A stretch of 64,000 nt of DNA from contig CAUYUJ010016371.1 of assembly GCA_963575745.1 (NCBI GenBank), positions 388,524-452,523 on the forward strand, written 5' to 3'. The first letter of the stretch is position 1. Each line of letters starts with the position of its first letter. The notes below the pieces were generated by a model that was not told the origin of the DNA, made no database searches, and saw only the letters and a program-made list of their open reading frames with translations. This DNA comes from Prorocentrum cordatum. Lineage: Eukaryota; Sar; Dinophyceae; Prorocentrales; Prorocentraceae. Below are positions 10,311-20,455 of the stretch, piece by piece. Made by a program: the position numbers and the translations under genes.

Positions 10311-10326
10311 GATAGCCCATCGAGCC

Positions 10327-10890
10327 CTATATGGGCCCAGTCGTCCCCATGGGCCGTCGTAGGCCAACCGCTGTTGCAGGCGCACTGCAAAAGTCAATCT
10401 CCCCCACCCCTTCCCCCGCCCGCCCCCTGGCCTTGACGAGCTCGGTCGGCCACGTCGCATGGTCGCCGATCCCGCTGGCGCACACGCAGCCGTCTGGGTA
10501 GTACAAGATCGAACCCACGTCCAACGTGCTGGAGACCACCCAGCGCGAGAAGGTGTGCTCCTCGTCCGCATGCACAATGTACACCAAGAAGAGCTCGCTG
10601 GTGTTGGCCCCGTCGGGCGCGCCAGGCTCCTGCCGATAGATCGGCGAGCCGTTCACGTAACCCACCTTGTAGTACACGCCCTGCAGGCACTGCACCAGGC
10701 CGTCGTTGGCGTCCTCGTTGCTGCCCTGCAACCTCCTGAACGCGAGGCTGTCCGCGAACTTGGCCACGCGCTCGCCCTTGCGCGCCTCCGTCGCGGTGAG
10801 CAGCATCTGGAAGTCCATGCTGCGCGGCCGCGACGGCTTGGCACGCTTGGCAGCCCTGGCGTCGTCCTCGGCGGAGGCCGACCAAAAAAA
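10327..10890 (-). CDS. E1 unrecognised protein with NGSPIYR motif
   Basis: The convincing part starts near 10890 (AEDDARAAKRAKPSRPR) or at Met 10818 (MDFQMLLTATEARKGERV). It reads through LQGVYYKVGYVNGSPIYRQE, SELFLVYIVHADEEHTF, SRWVVSS and ILYYPDGCVCASG, a beta-strand-rich domain with alternating hydrophobic residues. Codon use and hydrophobic patterning look real. The open frame continues upstream to 11133 over less protein-like sequence, so a splice site near the T-tract at about 10885-10893 is likely. A basic KRAKPSRPR segment could be a nuclear localisation signal. Family not recognised. Confidence 0.5.
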   Translation of the reverse strand, partial: FFWSASAEDDARAAKRAKPSRPRSMDFQMLLTATEARKGERVAKFADSLAFRRLQGSNEDANDGLVQCLQGVYYKVGYVNGSPIYRQEPGAPDGANTSELFLVYIVHADEEHTFSRWVVSSTLDVGSILYYPDGCVCASGIGDHATWPTELVKARGRAGEGVGEIDFCSAPATAVGLRRPMGTTGPI

Positions 10891-11204
10891 GAAACAATCC
10901 GGTAGGTTGGGGCGTGCAAGCCCCCTCCACGAGGCCCATCGGGGCCTGATTTTGCAGTGGGAGCTGCAACGATGGCGCGCCCAGCGCGCCACCGTCTGTG
11001 CAGTCCACGCTCGCGCTGCCTCGTCGTGGGCCGCGATCGGCGCACGACGAATCAGCGTAAGCTTGGCGAAGACGGGCGGGCTGATAAATTTTACCGTGTG
11101 TAATCTCCTGGGCGTCGCCCTGCTGGCCAGCATCAGCTGCTGGCGGCGCTGGCGCTGGCCCAGCCAGGAGCTCGCGCGCAGCCGACATGGCGTCGAGCGC
11201 CCGA

Positions 11205-11335
11205 GCGCGGGGCCGCGCCTGAAGCCCTCGAGGGGCTCGCGGGGGCCTCGGCAGGCCCCTGAAGCCCTCGGGGGCGCCGCGAGCGCCTCGAGGGGCTCGC
11301 GGGGGCCTCGGCAGGCCCGCGGCGCCGCAGGCTGG
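11205..11335 (+). repeat. Tandem GC-rich repeat, about 70 bp
   Basis: GAGGGGCTCGCGGGGGCCTC followed by GGCAGGCCC occurs at about 11229 and 11293, with GAAGCCCTCG preceding the first and recurring between. On the minus strand it reads as Arg/Pro/Ala repeats and is probably not coding. Confidence 0.7.
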
Positions 11336-11610
11336 TGCAGCTATAGCCACGAAAGGCTGGAGCACAAACGGCAATGCGGCGAGGGTGCACTCAAGGAGGA
11401 GGTGGAGGTGCTGCACGCAAATGAATGGCCAAGCTTGGCAAACATGCGGTGAGCGTATCTGACACTGCAAATGTCGAGCAACGTATCGCTGAAGACAGGC
11501 ATGCGCAAAACAACGGAGCAACGATGCATACCTCTGTGCATTTTATTGATATGCGAACAATTGCTGGTACGCACTGGCAGGTGCCGATGTGAAACATTGG
11601 CCGTGTGATC

Positions 11611-12294
11611 CTAACAATCGCGACTTGGGGCATCTGCACGGTCACGTGCATCACTATCGTTGACCTCGTGATCACTCTTGTCCTGCAGCGCGCTGGCATC
11701 CTCATCCTCATCGTCGGCACCGCCCCTCTTGTAATACGACCTCTTTGATGTGACGGTGGCGGTCGTGACGCCGTGCGCGAAGATGTATTGCACGAGCGTG
11801 CAGATGGAGTCGTCGGAAGCGTTGACCCACATGTGGTCGGTGCTCCTGACTGGGAGCAGCATCTTGACCGATGGGAAGGACGCGTCGCCGACTGAGGGCA
11901 ATTCGACATCCATCACAATGGGCGGCCCCTCTCTCTGGGCCCTGATCTCTTGGCGTGATTTACGCTTTGGCTTGGGCCTCCGCTTCGGACTGCTCCTCTG
12001 AGCGAAGAGGCGCCGCGGGGGGTTGCGCATAGGCGCAGCATCTTCACGAAGGAGGTCGCTCCTCGCAGCAAGAAGTGCATTGTACCCAGGAGCGTTGGCG
12101 AGAGATGGCCTGGCCGTAGACTTGGGGCATTCCTCCCCAGAGCAGAGCAACACAGATTTGATCAAACTGTAATCGTATGGGTGCACCATGGCGCACACGT
12201 CGTCGCTGCATTTCTGAACAGCCCTGGGGGCCCACATGTGATCGCCAACATTGACCTCAAGCCTCCAAGCAACCGAACATTCCAGCGTGGACAT
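11611..12294 (-). CDS. E1 unrecognised 227-residue protein
   Basis: MSTLECSVAWRLEVNVGDHM starts the ORF. It contains two similar stretches, GDHMWAPRAVQKC (near 17-30) and DHMWVNASDDSICTLVQYIF (near 152-172), suggesting an internally repeated domain. Between them is a strongly basic segment (KRRPKPKRKSRQEIR, near 103-118). The C-terminus is acidic (DDEDEDASALQ). The basic stretch resembles a nuclear localisation or DNA-binding segment. It is co-directional with the other E1 genes; the family is unknown. Confidence 0.5.
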   Translation of the reverse strand: MSTLECSVAWRLEVNVGDHMWAPRAVQKCSDDVCAMVHPYDYSLIKSVLLCSGEECPKSTARPSLANAPGYNALLAARSDLLREDAAPMRNPPRRLFAQRSSPKRRPKPKRKSRQEIRAQREGPPIVMDVELPSVGDASFPSVKMLLPVRSTDHMWVNASDDSICTLVQYIFAHGVTTATVTSKRSYYKRGGADDEDEDASALQDKSDHEVNDSDARDRADAPSRDC

Positions 12295-12823
12295 GCGCCA
12301 CGGCCCACGAACACAACGCGCGCAGCGCTCGAGACAAAACGCCTGACAAGCGGGCCATCAATGGGCGGTGCGCATGGCACGCGCATGAGGAGTCGGACGC
12401 GCGAAAGCGAGGATGGCATGATCAAGACAGATGTTGAGAGGGGAGAGAGTGGCGGAACAACGCATTGATCGAGATGGAGAGATAGGGAAAGACGGAGAGA
12501 CATTAGAGTTGCAGGTGTAACGTTGAGCATGTGTGTTTTCGCATATCCCTCGCTGTGGCTCCACCCGCGCCTCTCCCGCAAACGACAGCATGCATGAGTG
12601 CTGCGGAGAGGGGTCGGTGCACACCCTTGAAACACAGCTGGGCGATATCTCAAATGTGAAAGCGTTGCATGTGCATGCCGTGCGCGTCGCATGGCGCTTT
12701 TAACCTGCGCCATTCGCACACCGTGCGGGACGCGTTGCGCTGCAGCGCAGTCAAACAGAGTGCGAATGGTGGTCGCACTAAATCGATGGAATTGGCAACT
12801 GCCCGTCGCCATTTGGGGAAGGC
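12295..12823. other. E1 intergenic spacer
   Basis: No supported gene. Short TGCATG-type words are scattered, as in 4343-5300. The spacer separates two minus-strand genes and could carry a promoter for the 11611-12294 gene. Confidence 0.45.
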
Positions 12824-14287
12824 CTAGCTCTTCTTGTCCCTAGCCTTGCCCTTAGGCTTGGCATCCCCCTCCGAGAGCTTGACCCTCATTGCAGACTGCA
12901 AAGGCACATGGTGCGCCTTGGTTTTATAAACGAGCAATTTGTCGAACTGCTGCAAGGTCTTGGTATTCTTGTAAGCTTTGAAACTGATATGGGCGGTGCT
13001 CTGTTGAACGAGGGCCACGTTGGCAAGGTCCTCTTTGTCCGTCTCCCGAACCCACCAATAAGGAATGAAGAAGACATCTTCTGATTCGGCCTTCTGCTGA
13101 TCGGTCGCCCTCGTCGGGGGCGATACGCACAGCACTGCGGACCCGCACTTGACCTGGACCGCGCCCTGCGACGGCTCTGCCTTGATCTTGTTCAGCTCAG
13201 AGAACGGGGCAAGGACGAGCTTGCCCTTCTCGATCTTCTGGGCAGCGACGACGACGCTGGGGGTCAGGCCGTATTGCAACATCGTGCCACCATTGGCAGT
13301 CAACTCGAAATCTTTGAGGGCTTTGAACACAGTGCAACGCGCCTCATCCAACTTCATCAGATGATGCGCCGAAGCGCACGTCACTGCAGACATCGGCACT
13401 GCAAAGGGCACGCTGCCCTTGTACGACGCCCACTCCTTCAAGAAGAGCGCGTGGGCGACCTTCACGTCAAACGTTGGCTCAGTAAATGCAGTCAGCTGCC
13501 CCATGGTTACTTCGGCTGAACTGATGGACGCAATCTTGCACAGCCCCGCATTCGCGCTCACGGCGCGCTCAAACACGACGCTCCCAACAGTGAAACCTTT
13601 GGTTGCCAAGATGCGCTCTGGGTTGCGCAGGTCCTCTTCGGTCATCACGACCATCCTGTCATCTGTAGAATGCGGCTCGCTGGCTTCAAGGGGCGCATGA
13701 GGTTTCCACTCGCCGTCTGTGTCTATGACAACACCGCAGCCAGACATGCTGGCTGCCTCCGATACGAAGTCTGAGATAATCGGAACCTGGCTCTCATACA
13801 CGACGCCCCCTGGCCCTTGCTTGCCCTTCCCGGCTAAGCGCACAATTGAACGAGTGAAGAACTTCCCAACCAGCATGTCATGCTGCTCTAGATCGATGTG
13901 GCCGCTGTCGCGCAGGGAGCCTGCGATGCGATAACATTTGGAAAGGTCCCTGTCGAGCGCAATCGCTTTGTCCTTGACGGATTTGCCTTTCAACCTCTCA
14001 ACGTCGCTGGGGACCAATAGCTTCGCCACGCCGTCCGACTGCTTATCGGAAGCAAGGTTCGCAAGGATGCTTGCGATGCGAATGAATACGCACGGCTCGA
14101 GATCACCGAAATGGACGTCGACAACTGACGCAACGAAATCCTGCCCGAGCTTCCTGTTAGCACCGCACATCTTGCCAAACCGATCAATGAACTTAACCAA
14201 CGGGACGCCCGATCCCCCGCCGCAGTGCGTTGCGAGCTTGCCAATCTTATCAATGTAGTCCTCTCGGCGGACACTCATCCCCCCCAT
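12824..14287 (-). CDS. E1 large unrecognised protein (about 487 residues)
   Basis: Likely start MGGMSVRREDYID at 14287 or 14278; the frame is open further upstream but protein-like composition begins here. The N-terminal 170 residues are helical (KLATHCGGGSGVPLVKFIDR, IRIASILANLASDK, HIDLEQHDMLVGKFF). The middle has VYESQVPIISDFVSE and VVIDTDGEWKPHAP. The C-terminal half contains several beta-rich stretches and VFFIPYWWVRETDKEDLANV. It ends in a basic tail GDAKPKGKARDKKS. The uninterrupted length and normal amino-acid composition argue for a functional gene. It starts about 100 bp downstream of the preceding E1 gene. Family not recognised. Confidence 0.65.
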   Translation of the reverse strand: MGGMSVRREDYIDKIGKLATHCGGGSGVPLVKFIDRFGKMCGANRKLGQDFVASVVDVHFGDLEPCVFIRIASILANLASDKQSDGVAKLLVPSDVERLKGKSVKDKAIALDRDLSKCYRIAGSLRDSGHIDLEQHDMLVGKFFTRSIVRLAGKGKQGPGGVVYESQVPIISDFVSEAASMSGCGVVIDTDGEWKPHAPLEASEPHSTDDRMVVMTEEDLRNPERILATKGFTVGSVVFERAVSANAGLCKIASISSAEVTMGQLTAFTEPTFDVKVAHALFLKEWASYKGSVPFAVPMSAVTCASAHHLMKLDEARCTVFKALKDFELTANGGTMLQYGLTPSVVVAAQKIEKGKLVLAPFSELNKIKAEPSQGAVQVKCGSAVLCVSPPTRATDQQKAESEDVFFIPYWWVRETDKEDLANVALVQQSTAHISFKAYKNTKTLQQFDKLLVYKTKAHHVPLQSAMRVKLSEGDAKPKGKARDKKS

Positions 14288-14383
14288 GCAGATGCTGCGC
14301 GGCACAGGCGCGCGCGGCCACAGCGCAGACTGCATGCAAGACGCATGTCGGATAAACGCAATCGGCAACGCGTTGCTGGCGTT

Positions 14384-15215
14384 TCAACGCGCCGTGGCCG
14401 CGCCCGCGTGCGCCGTGCGCATTTGCAAGGCATGCATTCCCGAGTAGCCTGCCTGGCACGGAGGCTGGCTCATCTTCACTGCATCAACGCAGTCGCCGAA
14501 AGAAGACCCAGGTGGCATCAGTTCTGCAAATTCTGCAATGCTCACGCACACTTCGAGCTCCGACATCAAACTGGCAACGTTGTTGCTCGCGTTGAGGGCA
14601 CGCTGTGCCAAATCTGGAAGGTGCGGCCACGTGATTTCTGCCTGCCACGGCAGGACGGTCCAACGCCAGCCCTTCTTGAGGGCGTCGTGGAAACGCACGT
14701 CCTTGGACAACGTCTCGGCGTTCATCTTCCGACTAGTCGGGTCGGCGAGGGTCGGTTCAGGGGTGGAACAACCCGCCTTCACTGCCTTGAAAAACTGCGT
14801 GGTGTGGCCCGTCCCCACCGAGCAGAACCTCTCCGCGCCCGTCATCGGCGCCAGCATGCCCTTGCTGGACGAGATCAACTTTTGATTGAATGCAACTTGG
14901 GACGACCTCATCGGATCCGTGGGCATGCGCTCGAACGCAACAGCCTTCTCGAGCTCTGCAGGGTCAACGCCGATTTTGCTGAGCATGGCGCCAACCCTGT
15001 GGACGTTGTAGGCGTTCACGCCAAGACCAGAACGATTCGAGGGATGGATCATGAATTCGTCAGCCTCGGCGACGATCTGCTTGGCGACCTTATCCTTCAA
15101 AAGGCGGTCGACGCAATCCTTCCAAGCTGTGATCGGGGCAAGCTTGCCATCGCGATGCATCTCGATGCGCCCGCTAATGAAATCCACCAGCTCCCGCGGA
15201 TAGAAATTCTGCATC
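14384..15215 (-). CDS. E1 unrecognised protein, first gene of the element
   Basis: Likely start MQNFYPRELVDFISGRIEMH at 15215; an upstream extension to 15520 is open but looks non-coding. The most protein-like part is EADEFMIHPSNRSGLGVNAY, NVHRVGAMLSKIGVDPAELEKA and VAFERMPTDP, a helix-rich segment with a conserved-looking HPSNRxGLGxN loop. It ends near QAGYSGMHAL. It lies closest to the right terminus and would be the promoter-proximal gene if the element is transcribed as a block. Family not recognised. Confidence 0.6.
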
Positions 15216-15884
15216 GTGCGCACTGGAAATGCAGCAGCTGCAGAAGAGAGAGGCGAGCTCGAGCCTGACACGCCTACACATCGCCACTGCAAGTCCCAAT
15301 GCTGCGACAGCAATCTTTTTTTGATATATAATTTGGTCTCACTTGAAATAATGCCACGCGTTGTACCGAATGCATGCATGATGCATGAAAAAACGAATTG
15401 CGACGCATAGTGGAGAATGCAGTTGCTGCAAACGCGGACCAAACTTAATCGCGGAGTCGCTCGTCGAGCGTGCAATTGCCACTTGGCACAGAATCCAGCG
15501 ACTGATGCGTCTTCACGCATTTGAAATATTCAATTCATAATTGCCCCGTGGGCAACGTTTGAAAATCAAAAAGGAGCAATGCGGGCCCCACCCGCATACA
15601 AAAATGTGAAGTGGCATTCTGACTTTAACATTGTGCAAATCCCTCTTCAACCATCAACAAAATGTCGCTGCGTCAAGTTGCAACTCGGCCTAAGTCAAGA
15701 TAAGATAAGACAAGTGCTGGCCAACTGATGCAAATGTTATGCGACTTGCTAATGCAGCTACGTAAGATATCTGATCTTGCAAACGCTTAACCGACTTGCA
15801 ACTATGTTGCAGCTACCTTACAACTACCTTACAACTACATTGCAAGTACCTTACAACCCAACCCAACCCCCAGGTTCACCACAG
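15216..15884 (-). repeat. E1 right subterminal region and terminal repeat
   Basis: AT-richer, non-coding sequence leading to the terminus GTTCACCACAG (15874-15884). Motifs such as GACTTGCAACTA, CTTACAACTAC (repeated at about 15818-15840) and TTGCAAGTACCTTACAACCC cluster in the last 110 bp; they are inverse to the GTTGTAAG and TTGCAAG motifs at the left end. This end also faces the first gene, so it is the probable site of the element's promoter. Confidence 0.7.
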
Positions 15885-17221
15885 CAGAGGAGCCCAGAGC
15901 GGCCTCCGGCACCGTTTCCGGACGGATCCGTTGGATCCGCTGGATCCGGTGACGAATCCCAAACCGGCGCCCTCGCCTGAGACATCCTCACAAAACGGGC
16001 CCCGGGGGGGATGCCCAGAGGAGCCCAGAGCGGCCTCCGGCACCGTTTCCGGACGGATCCGCTGGATCCGCTGGATCCGGTGACGAATCCCAAACCGGCG
16101 CCCTCGCCTGAGACATCCTCACAAAACGGGCCCCGGGGGGGATGCCCAGAGGAGCCCAGAGCGGCCTCCGGCACCGTTTCCGGACGGATCCGCTGGATCC
16201 GCTGGATCCGGTGACGAATCCCAAACCGGCGCCCTCGCCTGAGACATCCTCACAAAACGGGCCCCGGGGGGGATGCCCAGAGGAGCCCAGAGCGGCCTCC
16301 GGCACCGTTTCCGGACGGATCCGCTGGATCCGCTGGATCCGCTGGATCCGGTGACGAATCCCAAACCGGCGCCCTCGCCTGAGACATCCTCACAAAACGG
16401 GCCCCGGGGGGGATGCCCAGAGGAGCCCAGAGCGGCCTCCGGCACCGTTTCCGGACGGATCCGCTGGATCCGCTGGATCCGGTGACGAATCCCAAACCGG
16501 CGCCCTCGCCTGAGACATCCTCACAAAACGGGCCCCGGGGGGGATGCCCAGAGGAGCCCAGAGCGGCCTCCGGCACCGTTTCCGGACGGATCCGCCGCTG
16601 GATCCGCTGGATCCGGTGACGAATCCCAAACCGGCGCCCTCGCCTGAGACATCCTCACAAAACGGGCCCCGGGGGGGATGCCCAGAGGAGCCCAGAGCGG
16701 CCTCCGGCACCGTTTCCGGACGGATCCGCTGGATCCGCTGGATCCGGTGACGAATCCCAAACCGGCGCCCTCGCCTGAGACATCCTCACAAAACGGGCCC
16801 CGGGGGGGATGCCCAGAGGAGCCCAGAGCGGCCTCCGGCACCGTTTCCGGACGGATCCGCTGGATCCGCTGGATCCGGTGACGACGAATCCCAAACCGGC
16901 GCCCTCGCCTGAGACATCCTCACAAAACGGGCCCCGGGGGGGATGCCCAGAGGAGCCCAGAGCGGCCTCCGGCACCGTTTCCGGACGGATCCGCTGGATC
17001 CGCTGGATCCGGTGACGAATCCCAAACCGGCGCCCTCGCCTGAGACATCCTCACAAAACGGGCCCCGGGGGGGATGCCCAGAGGAGCCCAGAGCGGCCTC
17101 CGGCACCGTTTCCGGACGGATCCGCTGGATCCGCTGGATCCGGTGACGAATCCCAAACCGGCGCCCTCGCCTGAGACATCCTCACAAAACGGGCCCCGGG
17201 GGGGATGCCCAGAGGAGCCCA
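15885..17221 (+). repeat. 131-bp satellite array, central part
   Basis: Ten units with the CCCAGAGCGG landmark at 15893, 16024, 16155, 16286, 16426, 16557, 16691, 16822, 16956 and 17087. Length variants come from an extra CTGGATCCG (unit 4, +9), an extra CCG (unit 6, +3) and an extra GAC (unit 8, +3). One substitution (GTTGGATCC) marks the first unit. The array stops at 17221 after GAGCCCA, where E2 starts. Confidence 0.97.
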
Positions 17222-17626
17222 CTTCGCGGGCCGTGGCGCTTGTCCTACATATATCATAACATATAAGCTATAGGAGTGCACTTATACGTTGCCCATGTGA
17301 TGGTATATGTGGTATATCTGGGGCCAACAATACATATAAGTGGGGGGGAACTTATACCCAGCTTACAATACAAAGTAAATACTTACTCGTTGACTTGCAC
17401 GACTTAAGTCTAAGTCTATACTCGCACTTAGTAACTAGCGCGCGCCACTTAGCTTTTACGCACTGACACTTGCTCGGGAGATAGCAATACTTAGGTTCTA
17501 CATAGGTTTTACTTAGACAGCAACACACCAATAACCAACACTAGCAACAACACAACCAAACCATAACAACACTTACTGCAGCCGTTTCATGAGCAGCAGG
17601 CGCCGCCCTCTTTCTGAACGCCGAAT
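17222..17626 (+). repeat. E2 left terminal and subterminal repeats
   Basis: After the terminus comes AT-richer DNA with many ACTTA/ACTTAG words (TACTTACTCG, GACTTAAGTCTAAGT, CACTTAGTAACTAG, TAGGTTTTACTTAG). The same word family fills 26770-26935 at the other end. The segment ends 0-50 bp before the first gene, so it is also its probable 5' region. Confidence 0.7.
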
Positions 17627-19271
17627 TTGGCAACCATGATCGCACATGATTCCCAGACCTTCGTGCGCACGCAGGCTGCGTTGAAGTACGTTCGGACCAA
17701 CATAGAGGCTGGTGTCCCGCGTGAGGCGGTCGCTGCGGCCGCTCAAGGTGCGTTGACTCGACTGTTCGCGTCTGTTCCTTCGCTCGACTTCTCCGAGGCT
17801 GGCCCCATCATCGAAGCAATCAACAACAGTGATCTGGATGGCGAGATGAAGACTGGCTTGATCGACCTTGTGAACAGCAAGGTTGGGGGCTCTCTCAGCG
17901 GCGGCGGCCGTCGGACAGACAACCAGGTAAACTACTACGTGCAGCGCCAGCTCACCACCGACGACTGGAACAAGCTCATGGATAAGAACGTCTCGGTCCA
18001 GCTGAAAATTTTAACGGTTGTCAACCGTATGGAGTCGATCGGTTGCGTGTTCCCGTCCGAGCACACGATGACTCACATCGTGGGATTGATCACTCTGGCT
18101 TCGTCACCGCCTGGGGCCCGTGACATTGGGGTCTTGCTGCAGAACGCGTGGCAGATGTTGCAGGACGTCAAATTGGCCTTCAGACGCACTCGCACTCGGG
18201 TCAGGTTGCCGCACCACGGAGCCATCGCCGAGTACCCTTCGAACGTGGACTCGATGAGCACGAGCCACGTGGACATGTACAAGAGGGCCTACTCCTCAGA
18301 AGGACCAGCGCCCTGCCGCGTCGACGAGACGCTGCTCTGCGAGCTGAGGCACGGGGGGCGGCACCCCTCCCCAGCAATCTTTGCAAATCAACAAATGACG
18401 CCATTGAGGGTCTGTAGTTTGTTTCACGTTCGACTTTCCATTGTGTTGTTTTTTGTTTTTTCAGCTTCTTTCACGTTCGACGTTCCTTTTTTTATATTTT
18501 TTTCAGCTGGGGAGGGGTGGCGCCCATGACAGGCAGCGGCTCCCAGCGCGCAGGACCCACCACACGGTGGCGACGCCGATCAAGACGTCGTGCCGCGGCC
18601 CCCGCAGCATGCCAGAGATCCACGGCGTGCCAGGCTTCGCGTGGCTGCCCGTGGGCAACGCCGCTGCGCAGATGGCTAAGCATGCTGCTGAGGAGGCCCT
18701 TGCGCGTGCAGGGCCACTTGCCTTGATGGACGGGCCTGCGCCCGCGGCACCTGTGCTTGCGGCGCCAGGTCCGGAACCGCCTGCGGCTGCAGGCGCCGCA
18801 GCAGCTACGGCGGCGTGTGAGCCCGCGCCTGCAGCGGGCTCAGGCGGCGCCATCGAGAAGGGCAAGAGCGTCGACGACATCATCGATGGCCTGGCGAAGC
18901 ACGTCAAGAAGAAGGTCCCCGAGCTGGTGCGGCGCAAGCCAGCAGCGGCTCAGGCCAAGCCCACTCCGAAGAAGGAGACGTCGACACCCATGAAAAAAAT
19001 TAAGAAGAAGGCGGCCAGCAGTGCGAAATCCAAGAAGGCGGCGACCATCGACACCAAGCAGCTCCAGAAGCACCTCAAGCAGTTCCCCTTCCCAGGCATC
19101 CCAAAGGCCCCAATGGAGCCCGTGAGGGCGGGCAACTACGCCATCTACACTGACCGCACCAAGCGGGCGTGGCGCGTCAAGGAGAACAACGTCAGGACGG
19201 ACAAGGCCTTCGGCTGGGGCGTGGACTGCGAGGGGTCGTGGCGCCGTGCGATCCACTACATCTTCGCGTGA
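17627..19271 (+). CDS. E2 gene B: homologue of the E1 accessory protein
   Basis: Exon 1 starts MATMIAHDSQTFVRTQAALK and holds the helical domain (LTTDDWNKLMDKNVSVQLKI, NRMESIGCVFPSEHTM) that aligns with residues 35-215 of the E1 gene at 5301-6848. Coding similarity continues to about 18370. A likely intron follows, from about 18409 to 18508, with a long T-rich tract ending TTTTTTTCAG. Exon 2 (about 18509-19271) reads MPEIHGVPGFAWLPVGNAAA, an Ala/Pro linker, Lys/Ala-rich repeats (KKAASSAKSKKAA) and a compact C-terminal segment (DKAFGWGVDCEGSWRRAIHY). The layout of helical domain, Lys/Ala linker and small tail domain matches the E1 protein, though the tail sequences have diverged. The exact splice sites are inferred. 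Confidence 0.7.
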
Positions 19272-20455
19272 TCGGTAGGCTCGCCACCGTGCATGCGAGG
19301 CGTGCAAACTGAGGCAGGCGACCTCAGAGAGTGATGCAGGGGGGGGAGGGGTAGTAACAAAACCTACTGAGGAAACAGAGTGGGCATGGGCAGTAGTTAG
19401 ATATGCGAGTTAACGATTTTGTAGAGAGCTCTCGGCGATCCCTTCAGATCTGCGGCCGAGCTCAAGGGGGAGGTGCACATGTACTGTGCAGCCCAACGGA
19501 CCCTCGGGGAGGGGTCGCGCAGCGTCGGTGTCGAAATAAATCCTTGAGCCTGAAAGGGAGGGGGCCAGCTTACATTGCCCCCATCCCCCTCCCCGTCCTC
19601 CCCCTCGTCCTCCCCCTGCTCCTCCCCCCATCCGACCTTCCTCCTACCCCTCCTCCTCCTTCTCCTCCTCCTCCTCCTCCTCCTCCTCATCATCCTTCTT
19701 CTTCTCTCTCGCAGTTCATTTTCTATATGGTTTTACGACGTGAGCGCTTCGCGCGGGGGGGGCACCCTTCCTCCTCCTCCTCCTCCTCCTCCTCCCCCTC
19801 CTCCTCAAGATTTTGCCCCGCCAGATGTTGTTTGCCGCGGTCTCTCAGGGAGTTTGCCCCGCCAGATGTCGCCCCCCGCGGTCTCTGAGGGAGTTTGCCC
19901 CGCCAGAGTTCGCTCCCCGAAGATTGGCGCCTGGGGAGTTTGGCAACTGAAAAAATGGAGGTTCATCAATTCCATTGCGTTTTCAAGTTAGCGGGCGCGG
20001 TCAGGGAGGAGGAGGAGGAGGAGGAGGAGGAGAAGGAAGAGGAGGAGGAGGAGGAGGAGAAGGAGAAGGGCAGGAGGAGGAGGAGGATGAGGATGATGAG
20101 GAGGAGGAGGAGGAGGAGGAAGGAGGACGGCGTGATTTCAGGGGCCCTCAGAAATCACATCGACTCGGGCGGGGGGAGCACGAACACACCTCGAACTACG
20201 GAAAACGGAAACCGACCACTTTGGGACGAAAGGGGTCGGTTTAGGGGAAGAGGAGGCGGAGGCGGAGGAGGAGGAGGAGGAGGAGGAGGAGAAGGAGAGG
20301 GAGGAGGAGGAGGAGAAGGAGGATACACGTCGTAAACTCAAGTTGGAAGCTCGTCCCTGACTCGACTCGCGCCGAATACAGCAACCGATTCGGCTCAAGT
20401 CGGAGGCTCGTCCCCGATCGTTTCGGCAACGACAGTTTCGGCACCGACCGTTGCG
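19272..20455. other. E2 spacer with GGA/CCT microsatellites
   Basis: No gene supported. CCT tracts at about 19590-19690 and 19765-19805 and GGA tracts at about 20008-20130 and 20245-20325 dominate. The sequence GTTTGCCCCGCCAGATG is repeated at about 19812, 19850 and 19887 (two or three decayed copies). A hairpin-bearing repeat lies at 20176-20270. Confidence 0.7.
20176..20270 (+). repeat. Inverted repeat arm a, with internal hairpin
   Basis: About 90 bp containing AACCGACCACTTTGGGACGA and AAGGGGTCGGTTT, which can fold into a stem (AACCGACC/GGTCGGTT with CTTT/AAAG). The reverse complement occurs at 23355-23447 with few differences, flanked on the same side by GGCGGAGGCGG. The pair brackets the zinc-finger and KH-like genes of E2. 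Confidence 0.85.

Larger units (their letters stand above)
1748..15884 (-). mobile_element. E1: 14.1-kb DNA transposon inserted in the satellite
   Basis: The satellite is interrupted at 1747/1748 and resumes at 15885 with a duplicated CA (1746-1747 and 15885-15886). The ends are inverted: CTGTGGTGAAC at 1748 and its reverse complement at 15874-15884, followed by an imperfect extension to a shared TTGTAAG. Subterminal DNA on both sides is rich in TTGYAAG motifs. Inside, eight genes run on the minus strand, ending with a DDE-like transposase. The size, gene number and 2-bp duplication do not match the usual CACTA (3-bp) or Maverick (5-6-bp) rules, although the transposase looks CACTA/Plavaka-like. 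E2 is a relative in the same satellite. Confidence 0.88.

Noticed and set aside
1227-17221. Satellite as a CRISPR-like array
   Set aside because: Units are contiguous with no variable spacers, and the context is eukaryotic.
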